In this document: positions 10,801-22,800 of the stretch, one piece after another
Layout: each line of letters begins with the position of its first letter
Position numbering within the stretch: position 1 is the stretch's first letter
Source: Pseudeuparius sepicola
Lineage: Eukaryota; Arthropoda; Insecta; Coleoptera; Anthribidae
NCBI GenBank assembly: GCA_963920635.1
Contig: OY987307.1
Location: forward strand, 14,647,735-14,711,734
DNA length: 64,000 nt
Direction: 5' to 3'
Notes under the pieces: generated by a model
Databases searched by the model: none
The model's input: only the letters and a program-made list of their open reading frames with translations
What the model was told of the DNA's origin: nothing
Position numbers and translations under genes: made by a program

Positions 10801-13800
10801 GTAATATATTACAATGCATCTAAAAAAAGTTGTATTAAACGTTGTTGGGACAAAATAATTCATGGTACAGGGTGGCCCATCCAAGCGGAAAAAGTGTGCT
10901 ACGTGGAGACAGGTTAACATAAAATCGTCATTCAAAAAATGAGATTGTAGTAAAAATTAAGGGGAATTCGAGGGTGTACCCTAATTTTGTATACGGCGGT
11001 CGGTAAAAAAGTTATCGCGAAAAAACATTTTTTGCAAAATAAAAAAATATTTTTTTACCTACACATCCATTAGAGAATCTTTAAGTAGTATTCCCGAATA
11101 TTCAGTTTTTTAATATAACTTCCGGTTATAGCGGAAATGAAAGTGGTTTTCTCTATTTTACAACTTACACATTTCTCTTAACCATCACAGGATTCCTTTT
11201 TTAATTCTGAATCCAACGATATATAATTTGGCCTATTTATCTCCAACTGTTTCCGAGATATTTATCAGAGAAGCTCCATCAAACTAGAAACATGGTCTCA
11301 TGGTCGGTGTCTGATGTTCGATCTGAGTAGGCCAAACAATATAACCAAATTTATGACAAATCAAGTCAGCCATGATAATAAAACTGACAATCGAGTAGGC
11401 TGTCAATTCAATATTTCTATTTACGTGTCAGATTAGTCTAAAATTTTGTTGCTGAAGCTGTTAGTAGTTGCAGTTTAAAAAATGTTTTTTGAAAGAAGAA
11501 TGCTGTGATATTTTAGAGATCTTCATCAAAAATAATAAAAGATACGTAGAAACTTTGAGGGAGTATTCTCGTAAATATCCAAATAGAAATGTTCCGAGTG
11601 CTTCATTTATATGTAAGCTGTATCGAAGATTCAGATCGGCAGGAAGTGTGATTAGCAAGAGAAAAAAAGGGTTTAGAATTAGTGAGGACGAGAGAGAACG
11701 AATTTTAAATTATTTCAGAAGAAATAACGAAAAATCTCAGAGAGATGCAGCGAGAGACTTACAAATTCCCCGGTCTACAATACGTAATGGGGTAATGAAA
11801 TTAAGCAAATTTAAAGCCTTCAAAATATTACCTGTTCAAAGGCTATTCCCTGGAGATGCTGCAAGAAGACTGGAATATTGTCAAACAATGTTAAACTTTT
11901 ATTTTGCAAGAGGTGGAGCTGGATTTTTTAAACCAATTATTTGGTCCGATAAAACTACATTTACAACGGCGGGAATATACAACCGGAAAAATAGTATATT
12001 TTGGTCTGTTGACAATCCACGGGCATTTCGTGAAGTTGTGAAATCCGGCAGAAATTCCGTGGGTGTTTGGTGCGGAATTGTGGGAAATTTTATAATGGGC
12101 CCTCTATTTTATTCAGGAAGTATGACAGGTAGGAAATACCTACATTTAATCCAGAACGAATTGGAACAATACTTTGACCAGTTGCCATTAATTTTTCTTA
12201 ACCAACTCCAAGGAAGACAATTAATATGGCAGCAAGATGGCGCTTCCTTCCATAACTGTGGGCCCATAACGGAATTTTTGAACAACTCGTTTGAAAATTG
12301 GATTGGTTATGTGTTATGTGTAAATAATAATGGAAACCATTTTGAACATTTAATGTAAATGAACTTCTAACTAATTTTTAATAACTAATCATATTGTTGT
12401 TGTTATAATAAATATGACAGTAGTAAAAATAATAAATGTTTCATAATTTCCACGAGATTTTTAATTAAGTTGAATGCAGTTGAATGGCTATAGCCACTTT
12501 AACATTCAGCCTACTCGCTTGTCAGTTTTATTATCATGGCTGACTTGATTTGTCATAAATTTGGTTTTATTGTTTGGCCTACTCAGATCGGACATCAGAC
12601 ACCGACCATGAGACCATGTATCTGGTTTGATGGAGCTTCTCTGATAAATATCTCGGAAACGGTTGGAGATAAATAGGTCAAATTATATATCGTTGGATTC
12701 AGAATTAAAAAAGGAATCCTGTGATGGTTAAGAGTAATGTGTAAGTTGTAAAATAGAGAAAACCACTATCATTTTCGCTATAACCGGAAGTTATATTAAA
12801 AAACTGAATATTCGGGAATACTACTTAAAGGTTCTCTAATGGATGTGTAGGTAAAAAAATATATTTTTTTTATTTTGCAAAAAATGTTTTTTCGCGATAA
12901 CTTTTTTACCGACCCCCGTATACAAAATTAGGGTACACCCTCGAATTCCCCTTAATTTTTACTACAACCTCATTTTTTTAATGACGATTTTATGTTAACC
13001 TGTCTCCACGTAGCACACTTTTTCCGCTTGGATGGGCCACCCTGTACGCCTCATGTAAAATATTCGTTGATTGGTAGATTTTCACAATTTCTTATTGTTA
13101 TAGATCCTTATTGGAGGCAAAATGGAACTCCGAGTCGAAAATGATAGTAAACAGGGCATCGAAAATCATTACCTCCGTAAGTGTTGAAAAATTTAGATAC
13201 TTTTTAGGGCGCATAATGAAGTTCCCTATATTAAAAGCCCATGTAATTTTGTTTTCAATTATCATATGTCAGAATTTTTTCTTCACTCGAAAGTATACGA
13301 TTGGGAAATTCATTATAATCGATAGGTACCTCGAGAACGCCCAGAAGTTGTAAAAGAAGTTGTAAAAAATATCACAAAGATTCTTCGCTATCTCAGGCTC
13401 GATCTTAATGATTAACCCCATGACAATTTTATAGAAATGTGGTACTTACACATACCTACAGTTCCACTAACGAAAATATTTTGGCGGTCAGTTAAGCAAT
13501 TTGAACAAACTGGAGTTGCGACTGATTGATCACATGGTGTCATTCCTCGAACAATTATTCGTTCAAGGGATCATTGTAGACCTGACACAGGAGGATATGG
13601 TGGAAAGGCCAAGAGCTACCAAACGATGATGCGCAAAATTTCTTTTACTCCAGAAATGGGAAAGCTTGGGCTGGAGCTGGAGGATATTATTATGTGTAAT
13701 CAACAGAGTACCACAGCGCGCACAGTAGTTCGTGAGATAATGGTCATTTTGGAGATAATATCAGCGTCCAGAGATATACTAATTCTAGACTTTGATCATA

Positions 13801-16800
13801 TTTCCTAAGACGCATCTTCTCCAAAAACAGCAATGTGACTTATAGGTCATATGTGCTCGACTTCTTTTTACGGGCCTCTTCCTAAGATCGGGTTTTTATA
13901 AATAGTCCGAAAACTTTAGCATTATTAAAAGACAATATACGGGAAAAAATTTAGGTATTTGGTTGACATTATTTTTAGTTTTTACCATATTAAATGTTTC
14001 GATGTTCAAATAAATATTTATGACTCACAAAATTAATTATTTTTACTTAAATTAGTTTTAAGAATTTTAACAACATACCTAGATAGAACCCTGCACCAAT
14101 ACACCAATGTTTTCAGGTGTTTATCCTATTGTATTGGGTGAGAATACTCCACGGTACTTTTTAAATTTCTTTGTCGTCCGGGATTTAGGTACCCGGAAAA
14201 TATATTAAAATACAAAAGTATCCGTTAATATAATAATAATAAATAAAAAAAAGTTGAGCTATTTTGCTTTGCTGTACCTGCGACAACTCAGAGAAATTAT
14301 TTCTGCGTGCCTTTCGGCGAAATGAATGGCTGGTAGCATTAAACATCCAAACAAATCTTTTCTATTATTGTGAGGATCATTTTGATGTGACAAACACTTC
14401 TACTATTAATTTGAACGCATATACTGTGTCGAGTTCGACATAATATAAATTATCTGAACATGGCTTCACAAATCGGTCTTCTATTTTAGCAAAAAGGCGG
14501 CCCATAACTTCATGACGAAACAAATAATTTACGGCCTGAAATAGTTCCTCGTTTTTTGTTTATCTCGTTCGACGTTTATAGATATATGTCAGCTGATGTG
14601 GTCAAATGCGACGAAATGCGAGAAAACGATCAATAAAACGGCATGGCCCGATATCCGGCGACTACAGGCGACTACGCAAACACAAGACATTTATCAGCGT
14701 AGTCCGCAAAGTGTAGTCGTAAAAAGTTTCAGTTTAAATGAGGATTACCATTTACCGATAAATTTCAAAGCTAAATAATTAAATTAGAACTAATTTTTTA
14801 ATCAGTTAGACTTTTTGTGGTTCGACCCTTTTTCGATCTTTTGATTATTCCACCTTTTCAGCTTTCGAAATTTTTTAAAAATTCGACCTTTTGTGTTTCG
14901 ACCTTTTCTCCGTCAATCGTATAGCTTGCAATCACGAAATGTGCTTTGAGAAATTCTGGTATTTCCGCTGCGCCGAATCCTTCGTGTGCGTCGTTTGCCA
15001 AAGATAAATAAATAATAACGCGGACAATTTAAAAAGTTGCTCACTTTAGTCTATTGTGATTTTAAGAAATGAAAGATAATTTAAAAATTCGTTGATTTAG
15101 CTTTGAAATTTATCGGTAATCAGTATTTTTGATGCAAACTGGTTTAATTGTTACAAATATATTTTAAAATATGGAGATTCGCGGGTTTCAATGCGAGAGC
15201 GCATTGAGAGCAAAACGTATGCGAGGTCAGCGGACATCCGTACTGTTATTCGGCACTGACCAGTGAAAACCATAAGCATAAAGACATTTATTTGTTTGCT
15301 AACAGTACATTTTAGGGGGTTCTATGGTCTTGACCAGGGGTCTCCAAACTACGGCCCGCGGGCCAAATCCGGCCCGTCAGTGTCATCAATCCGGCCCGTG
15401 ACAGCTAATGGCTGAGTGTCATCAATCCGGCCCGCGACAGCTAATGGCTTATTGTTAAGTTGGATAATTTTTTTACTCCAATTACTGCCACCTAAGAAGT
15501 GAGTGGAATACACCAGAACTTCTAGAACCACCGAGGTTCAACCAGAGATATGGAGTAGGAGAATTAGAGTTGCCGCGAGACACGAGACACGAGACGTCTC
15601 GTCTCGTCTCGTCTCGAAGCCGTTTTGTCTCGTCTCGAGAGCATTTTGTCTCGAATTTCGAGACGAGACGAGATAAAATCCTTCGAGACAAGCTCGAGAC
15701 GAGACGAGACGAGACGAGACATCTCGAAAAATTGTAGTGACTTATTATACGACTGGAAATAATAATATTTTAAATTTTAATTAATAAAAAACAACATCGC
15801 ATGGTGTGCTCTGGCAATACAAATGATCTGTATACCTAGATCCATAATCCAACATACACAACTTCGTCCTCAACATTTTAATATTTATTTACAAACTTTT
15901 TTGCAGAGTTGCAACTTCTCTAATGTGACAAATAATGAAACAACTTATTTTTTTGCAATGAATATGTTACCGTGAAAGACCGAAATTAATGAATGTCGGC
16001 ATTCGACAAAATGCTTGGTGGAAGACCGAGTATTTAATAATTTTATCATACATTCGGTATTACCGGTATATGTCAACAAACACACATAAGTTTCGGTGGA
16101 TGTCGAAAACGATAGTGATCAGTAATGAAAAATACACCAACCGAATACCGAGACGCGATAAATAATACATAAATAATAATAGAAAATAAAGAATTTCTGA
16201 ATTTTTCTGGCAACTTGAAAAAGTTGTCTTTTAATCTGTTTGGTGGCCAAAAACCCAATTAAAAAGATAAGTTTAGGTTTTCGTTAATTTAATGCCAAAT
16301 ATAGCGACAACTTTTTTAAATCAAAAAGCTTGTCCCATGAAATGTTCATAAAAGTTTTCATTTAATAAAAAAATATTTATTTTCAACATACACCATAATA
16401 TCTGAGTGCATGCTGAATGTCGACATTCGCCGGTGTTAGTTAGAAATATTAATATTGCACCTACAGGGTGTCCAACTTTAAAACTGTACAAATCCATAAA
16501 ATCTTCATTTTTGGAGATAATCACCTAAACTTTCTTTTGTTTGAATGTGATCCGCTTCTTTTGACCTTCCTGAAATTTAAAAATGCAAATCCAGGGCCGG
16601 CTGCGATTTTTTTATACCCCTGATTTTCACGAAAACCATTTAGCGATTTTTTTATTTAAAATCTGACCACACAGCGTTAATCAGAACACCCCAAAACCCC
16701 CATATACCAAATTTGAACAAAAAGTATACAGGGAGTTCCATTCCGTAGGGTATCAAAGTTGAGCAAAATAGGAATTTTAAAGACATCTGGCGAGTCAAGT

Positions 16801-19800
16801 GTGCCCTTCAAAACAGTTGCATGGTCAACAGGACCACTCAAAATGTTGGTGTGAAAAGATTTACTACAAAAATATACAGGGTATTTTTCTCCGAGCCATC
16901 TCAAAATTCTGAATTTTTATTAAACTTTATACTGGTCAGAAGTGCTTTGGAATCATTGAAAAAATATTAATAAACACAAAAGTAATTCATTTCTTTACAA
17001 AATGCCAACCAACAAATAAAAACAATTTAAATTATTAGACCTTTCTCAACAAAGTCACTGTCTAAGATGATACATTTTCTGTGCGTTTCCAGTTGTGGCA
17101 CATCAGCCACAAGCCACATTAACTGATATGGACTTACTGACTGGCAGGCTTCTGTATTTTTTAGATTTAGTTCGTTTATAGTATGTGGAGCGGTTTTGAT
17201 ATACTAGATTTTTGACCCGTATAAAGTTCCAAAAATTCAGTAATTTCAGATGGCACAGATAAGGACACTCTGTATATTTTGTATTGGACCTTTTCACACC
17301 ATTGTTGACCATTCAACAATTTTGAGGGGATTCCATGGCACACTTGACTTGGCAGATGTCTTTAAAATTCCTATTTTGCTCAACTTTGACACCCTGCATA
17401 ATGGAACTCCCTGTATATTTTTTTATTCAAATTTGGTATATAAGGGTTCTGGTTCAAAAGAAGCGGTCTTTGAAGGCCTTTCAAACAAAAAAAAGTTTAG
17501 GCTATTATCTAAAAATGAAGATTTTACGGATTTGTACAGTTTTAAAGTTGGACACCCTGTATACAAGGTTATTTATTAAATAATGGGGCAAATTATCCCA
17601 AATACCACGTAACGAGGCGCACCTGAACGCATGTGACTACGACGTTATGCTGCAGCACATGGCACCGGCCGCGACGTTGCCCTTAATTATTGATAATTTA
17701 AATACGAAAAAATATTCAGTTTATTAATTTACCTAGTTGATATGACAATAACAGGGTGTTAGCACACCTTGGACTTGGCGTATTCAGCATCTAACTCGAG
17801 AGACCCTTATCACTACACTTTTCACAGCACCCGATATAACAATACAAGAGGCCTTCATAATCACACGCACAAAACGCACTCAGTGTCTACAAATAGAGGC
17901 TGGAAAATACTGAAACTGTTTCCGAAATTCGATAGATTTTGGAGATTTAAGACAAAAGTTTTATTAAAAACAACGGGCTCGTCCCAGCTCGTCCCTCCTA
18001 TTTTTGAGGTCCCTGAACACGAATGTGACCTTAGTTTTTGGTTCTCGGACATACAGAAATATTTTTAAATTTCCAAACGACTTATTAGGTATTATTATTA
18101 TTATTACTATTATTATTATAAAACAAAACAACTCGAGATAAACGAGACAAAACGAGACGAGACGAGACAACGTCTGTCTCGTCTCGTCTCGACCATTGTC
18201 TCGTCTCGTCTCGAAAAAGATTATCTCGAAATTTCGAGACGAGACGAGACAAGGCCTTATCTCGTCTCGTGGCAACTCTAAGGAGAATGCGCTTTGACCT
18301 ACTGCGCATCCGATTTTTCGGCTACACAGAGGGCGCTTCGACGGCCGCCATGTTAACCCATATTCTTGTCTTGTAGTTTGTTTACGTTTTAACGTTCTTA
18401 CTTTTAATTGCTTTTTTAAGGTATTTTTCGTGTGTTTAGCGTTTTTGCTGGCGTGTTTTTGTAATCGTGTTGTGTTTTGTGTTCATTAACATGTCTTGCT
18501 CTGTAAGAACATGCACAAATTGCAAAAGATTTAGACCTGAAAGTATATCCTTCCATTGGTAAATTATTATCCTAGAAATACTCGGTTTCCCAAAGACCGG
18601 GACCTCTATTTGGAATGGTTAAAACTTTATATTCGCCCTGCAATGTACTATGGTCGAAGAACAAATTCTTTTGTTCAACACATTTTAAATCTGATGATTT
18701 TTTGTTGGTGGGCAATAAGAAATGCCTCCAGTCAACTTCTATACCGTCGGAAAATTTATCTGACCAACAACACACAGTGGTCCGAGCTTATTTATTCATT
18801 TTAATTTATTTTCCAAAATATAAAATTATACCTAAACGTAAATAAATGCAACAATTTGAAAAAGCAAATTATTTTGAAATTGTGGCACTTTCGTGGGTTA
18901 AAATGGCGGGAAATAAACAAGGCGATTTGAGCGCTATCTTTTCGTGATGGATAGAGAGAGGACATTACCTATTTCCGCGTGTAACCACCAGATGTCGTCA
19001 AGTGTCGCGGTCGTAAACACATAGGTACCTATATAAATAGGTATGTGGTCGTAAACAATACAGTACAACACAATAGTGATTGAACAGCACAACACAATAG
19101 TGGTTAAACTGGCGAATGTAGCAAGCATATGTTCGCTCAAAGCGCGTACTCGGCGACTAGTCTAGAAACTATAGATACTGACAGGAGAATTAAAATGGTG
19201 TTGGCCCTTGGAACTCACTGAAGTAATCAGTATGGCCCCAAGGCTGAAAAGTTTGGAGACCCCTGGTCTTGACTCACATTTCATTACTATTTTTACATAA
19301 TATTTGGGGTCTTGACGCTAGTCGCCGGGCCCGATGGACTGGCCCTCGACCACCCCCTGCAAGTTTTCTATCCAGTGCCATGATCCCGTCAACAGACTCA
19401 CCCACGGGGTGATTGGCTTGGAGAACGTAGTCTTTTACATAGGATAATACATAAAACATTCTATATTCTCAAAGTGTCCTCCTTTTGGTAGTTCGGGGGT
19501 GAAACCGTTGTAAAATGCAAATTTTGCTCTAAAATACACACTCAGATTTATAGGCGGATATATTTCCACTTTGAAACTTTTACGTATGCAATATTTCGTG
19601 CTGTTTCAGCTGGGTATTTTCCTTGCGTTGCGATTGGCAATTCTGCAAGGCTCATTGCCGAAGTTTTCCGAACAGGACAACCCCGCCGCCTTTCATCCTT
19701 CTGCATATGTTAGGTAAGAAAAATCCTTGTCATAATACAGCGTCTTCTACCAGTATAAAAAAATTTACCCAGAAGTAATGTTGAACCCCTGAAACACGTC

Positions 19801-22800
19801 TATGAAGTTATTTTAAAAACTGTTTTTTTTAGACCGCTGAACCCGTTTCTTGTTCCATCCTAATTTAAAGTCTACAATACTGCCAACTTTTATCTCGTAA
19901 TATTACTTGTTTTCAAATATTTAAAAGAATGATAGGTACAGTGTGACAAATAAGGGAAAATTTGTTGTGTGGAGAACTATTTAAAATTTGACCTGCATAA
20001 GGTCTTTTATTGATGTAATTTATTCATGTAGATTAATAATAATAGATACATGTGCAAATAGAAGACATCGAAATAATTGTAATTGTAATTAGGGCGTTTA
20101 GCAGAATTAGTTATCTGCCAGCAGCTCTCAAAATGTCTTCTGATTTTTAAGAATCTTATCTCGTTTATCTTTAAGTTAAAAAAAACTCATATATGCGGCA
20201 TTTTGCGTTTAAGTGTACTTATACAAATCGATAAAAAATGTATTTTGTGAGATATTTTCAAAAACCTTTTTTTGTTCGAAAGGTCTTCAAAAACCGCTTC
20301 TTTTGACATTTTTACTTTTGTCAAAATGCAAATCCAGGGACGGCTACGATTTTTTTATACCCCGATTTTCACAAAAACCATTTAGCGATTTTTTTTTTAT
20401 TTAAAATCTGACCCCACAGCGTTAATCAGAACACCCCGAAACCCATATATACTAAATTTGAATAAAAAATATACAGGGAGTTCCATTCTGCAGGGTGTCA
20501 AAGTTGAGCAAAATAGAAATTTTAAAAGTATCTGCCAAGTCAAGAGTGCCATGGAATCCCCTCAAAACAGTTGAATGGTTAATAGGACCACTCATGGTGT
20601 TGGTGTGCAAAGATCCAATACAAAATATACAGAGTGTTCTTATCTGTGCCATCTCAAATTACTGAATTTTTGGAACTTTATACTGGTCAAAAATCGAGTA
20701 TATCAAAACCGCTACACACACTATAAACGAACTAAATCTAAAAATACAGAAGTCTGCCAGTCAGTAAGTCCATATCAGTTAAGGTGGCTGGTGTGCCACA
20801 ACAGGAAACGCACAGAAAATGTATCATCTTAGACAATGACTTTGTTGAGTAAGGGCCAATAATTTAAATTCCTATTTTGCTCAACTTTGACACTCTGCAG
20901 AATAGAAATCCCTGTATATTTTATATTCAAATTTGGTATATAGGGGTTTTTGGGTGTTCTGATTAACGCTGTGGGGTCAGATTTTTGTGAAAATCGGGGT
21001 ACAAAAAATCGTAGCCGTCCCTGGATTTGCATTTTGACAAAAGTAAAAACGTCAAAAGAAGCGTTTTTTGAAGACCTTTCGAACAAAAAAAGGTTTTTGA
21101 AATTATCTCTGTAATGATTTGTCTAAATCATTTTAAATTATTTTTAGAAGATTTTCTATATTTATTTATAACTTAATCAAACTAAACTAACCTACAATTT
21201 CCCCGTCTAATGTCCAACAAGTTCTTTCACAACCCAAAATAGTTCAAAATATCCCTCAGCTTTCCTCCTTAATATCTTTTTTACTCCAAAACTCCAAACC
21301 ACTTTTATATCAAATTTTACCTGCGAGCTCGCTTTTAAATGTTCGTAGTAATTGAACCACTAAGCAGTTTCATACCATCTCTAATACATTAATTCCTGCA
21401 TGGTTCCTTTGCTGCCTCGTGCATCTCCGTTTCTTGTTACGGCTCTATCTTGTTCTCCTGATTAATTACACCTTCAATCTTTTAATGATCCGTCGACTTG
21501 CACCATTCCATAGTTATCTCTTTTAGTTACTTATTCGTTGAAATTATCTTCAACCCCTTCCAATATTTTTCTTTGACACCCTCCCTGACATTTCCTTTTT
21601 TTTAATTGTCTCTACCTTTCATACACCTTTGTAACTAACAATACTTATAATAATTATCATTAACAATCTAGATAGAAACAGGTTGGGCCTATTACATTTA
21701 CCCCCCTTTTAAACTGAATTATGTTTTTAATTCAATTTAAAACTACTGAATAGGTTGCTTGTATCTGCGTAGGTTGTACACATTTTGTACCCCCATAAAC
21801 TCTCCGGTAACCTCAACCTGCACCTCGAAAGCATTGGAACCTTTTTTGGCTATTATAATACCAGGACCCTTAAACAACAGAAAAAACTTTTTAATTTCGG
21901 AGTTATTCGCAGAAGATTGTGGGTGAGTCCGTACAAGCACTCGATCTCCAACTTCAAACGACTCCAACCTATGAGTTAAATTATGTTTAGATTGACGTTT
22001 TTCGACTTTTGTTAATAAATTCTTTTTAGCTATTTCTATTATCATATCTCGATCAGGTAACTCATCGTCGGGAAAATCTATATCAGAAATAATTTCATCG
22101 ACATTCGTACACCCGAAATGTAGAAATTGCGGCGAAAATCCCGTACTCGAATGAATCGCCCTATTCAGCCACCACTGAACGCGGGATATTACTGTTTCCC
22201 ATTTCGTATGCTTTTTAAAACACAAACAACGCAAAATTCTCCCTATTTCCTGGTTAGTTCTTTCCGTAGGATTCCCTTGTGGGTAATACACTGATGTGTG
22301 TTTGGCAATAATACCTTCCTTTTTTAATTCATTGAACCATTTTCTACTAACAAATTGAGTTCCATTGTCAGACAATATAGCTTTCGGTTTCCCCATTTTT
22401 GAAAAATACTTTTCGGTTAAACAACGCAGAATAGCTACAATAGTTGCTTTCTTTAGCTGGTACATATTGACATACTTGCTGAAACAGTCCACCATTACCA
22501 ATAGATACATTACTCCCGCTCTAGATACAGGAAGAGGTCCCATCAGATCAATACACATCAACTCGTTAATCCCTTTTGGTATGATGCTACCCATTTTCCC
22601 ATACAAATGCGGACTGATTTTTGATTTCTGACAAATATCGCACCCTGATATCACCTTACGACATACCCGTCGCATTTTTGGCCAGTAATATTTTACACTC
22701 AGCTGACGATAACATTTCTCGGCTCCAAAATGCCCAAACTCTTCATGCTCATACAAAATTAACTCATTTACACACTTGCTAGGGATACACAACTTAAATC

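Larger units (their letters stand above)
15565..18280. mobile_element. hAT-type element B, nested in hAT element A
   Basis: Termini TAGAGTTGCC and GGCAACTCTA, flanked by a perfect 8 bp duplication AGGAGAAT (15557-15564, 18281-18288). Directly inside each end are dense GAGAC/GTCTC arrays in both orientations. The 2.7 kb body has no recognisable transposase and contains a foldback MITE (16464-17559). Confidence 0.88.
15335..19265. mobile_element. hAT-type element A (outer), with nested insertions
   Basis: Termini CAGGGGTCTCCAAACT and AGTTTGGAGACCCCTG, flanked by a perfect 8 bp duplication GTCTTGAC (15327-15334 and 19266-19273), the length hAT transposases make. The left arm holds two partly repeated CCGGCCCG...ACAGCTAATGGC blocks. 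A second hAT element (15565-18280) splits it. The right arm carries a THAP-domain fragment. No hAT transposase is recognisable, so it is non-autonomous. Confidence 0.9.

Noticed and set aside
13450..13700. Tc1-like transposase N-terminus
   Set aside because: A few suggestive residues (RSRDH..RP) but no continuous frame or helix-turn-helix.
17250..17583. 109- and 82-codon ORFs
   Set aside because: They are readings of foldback MITE sequence, repeated in other copies with no coding constraint.
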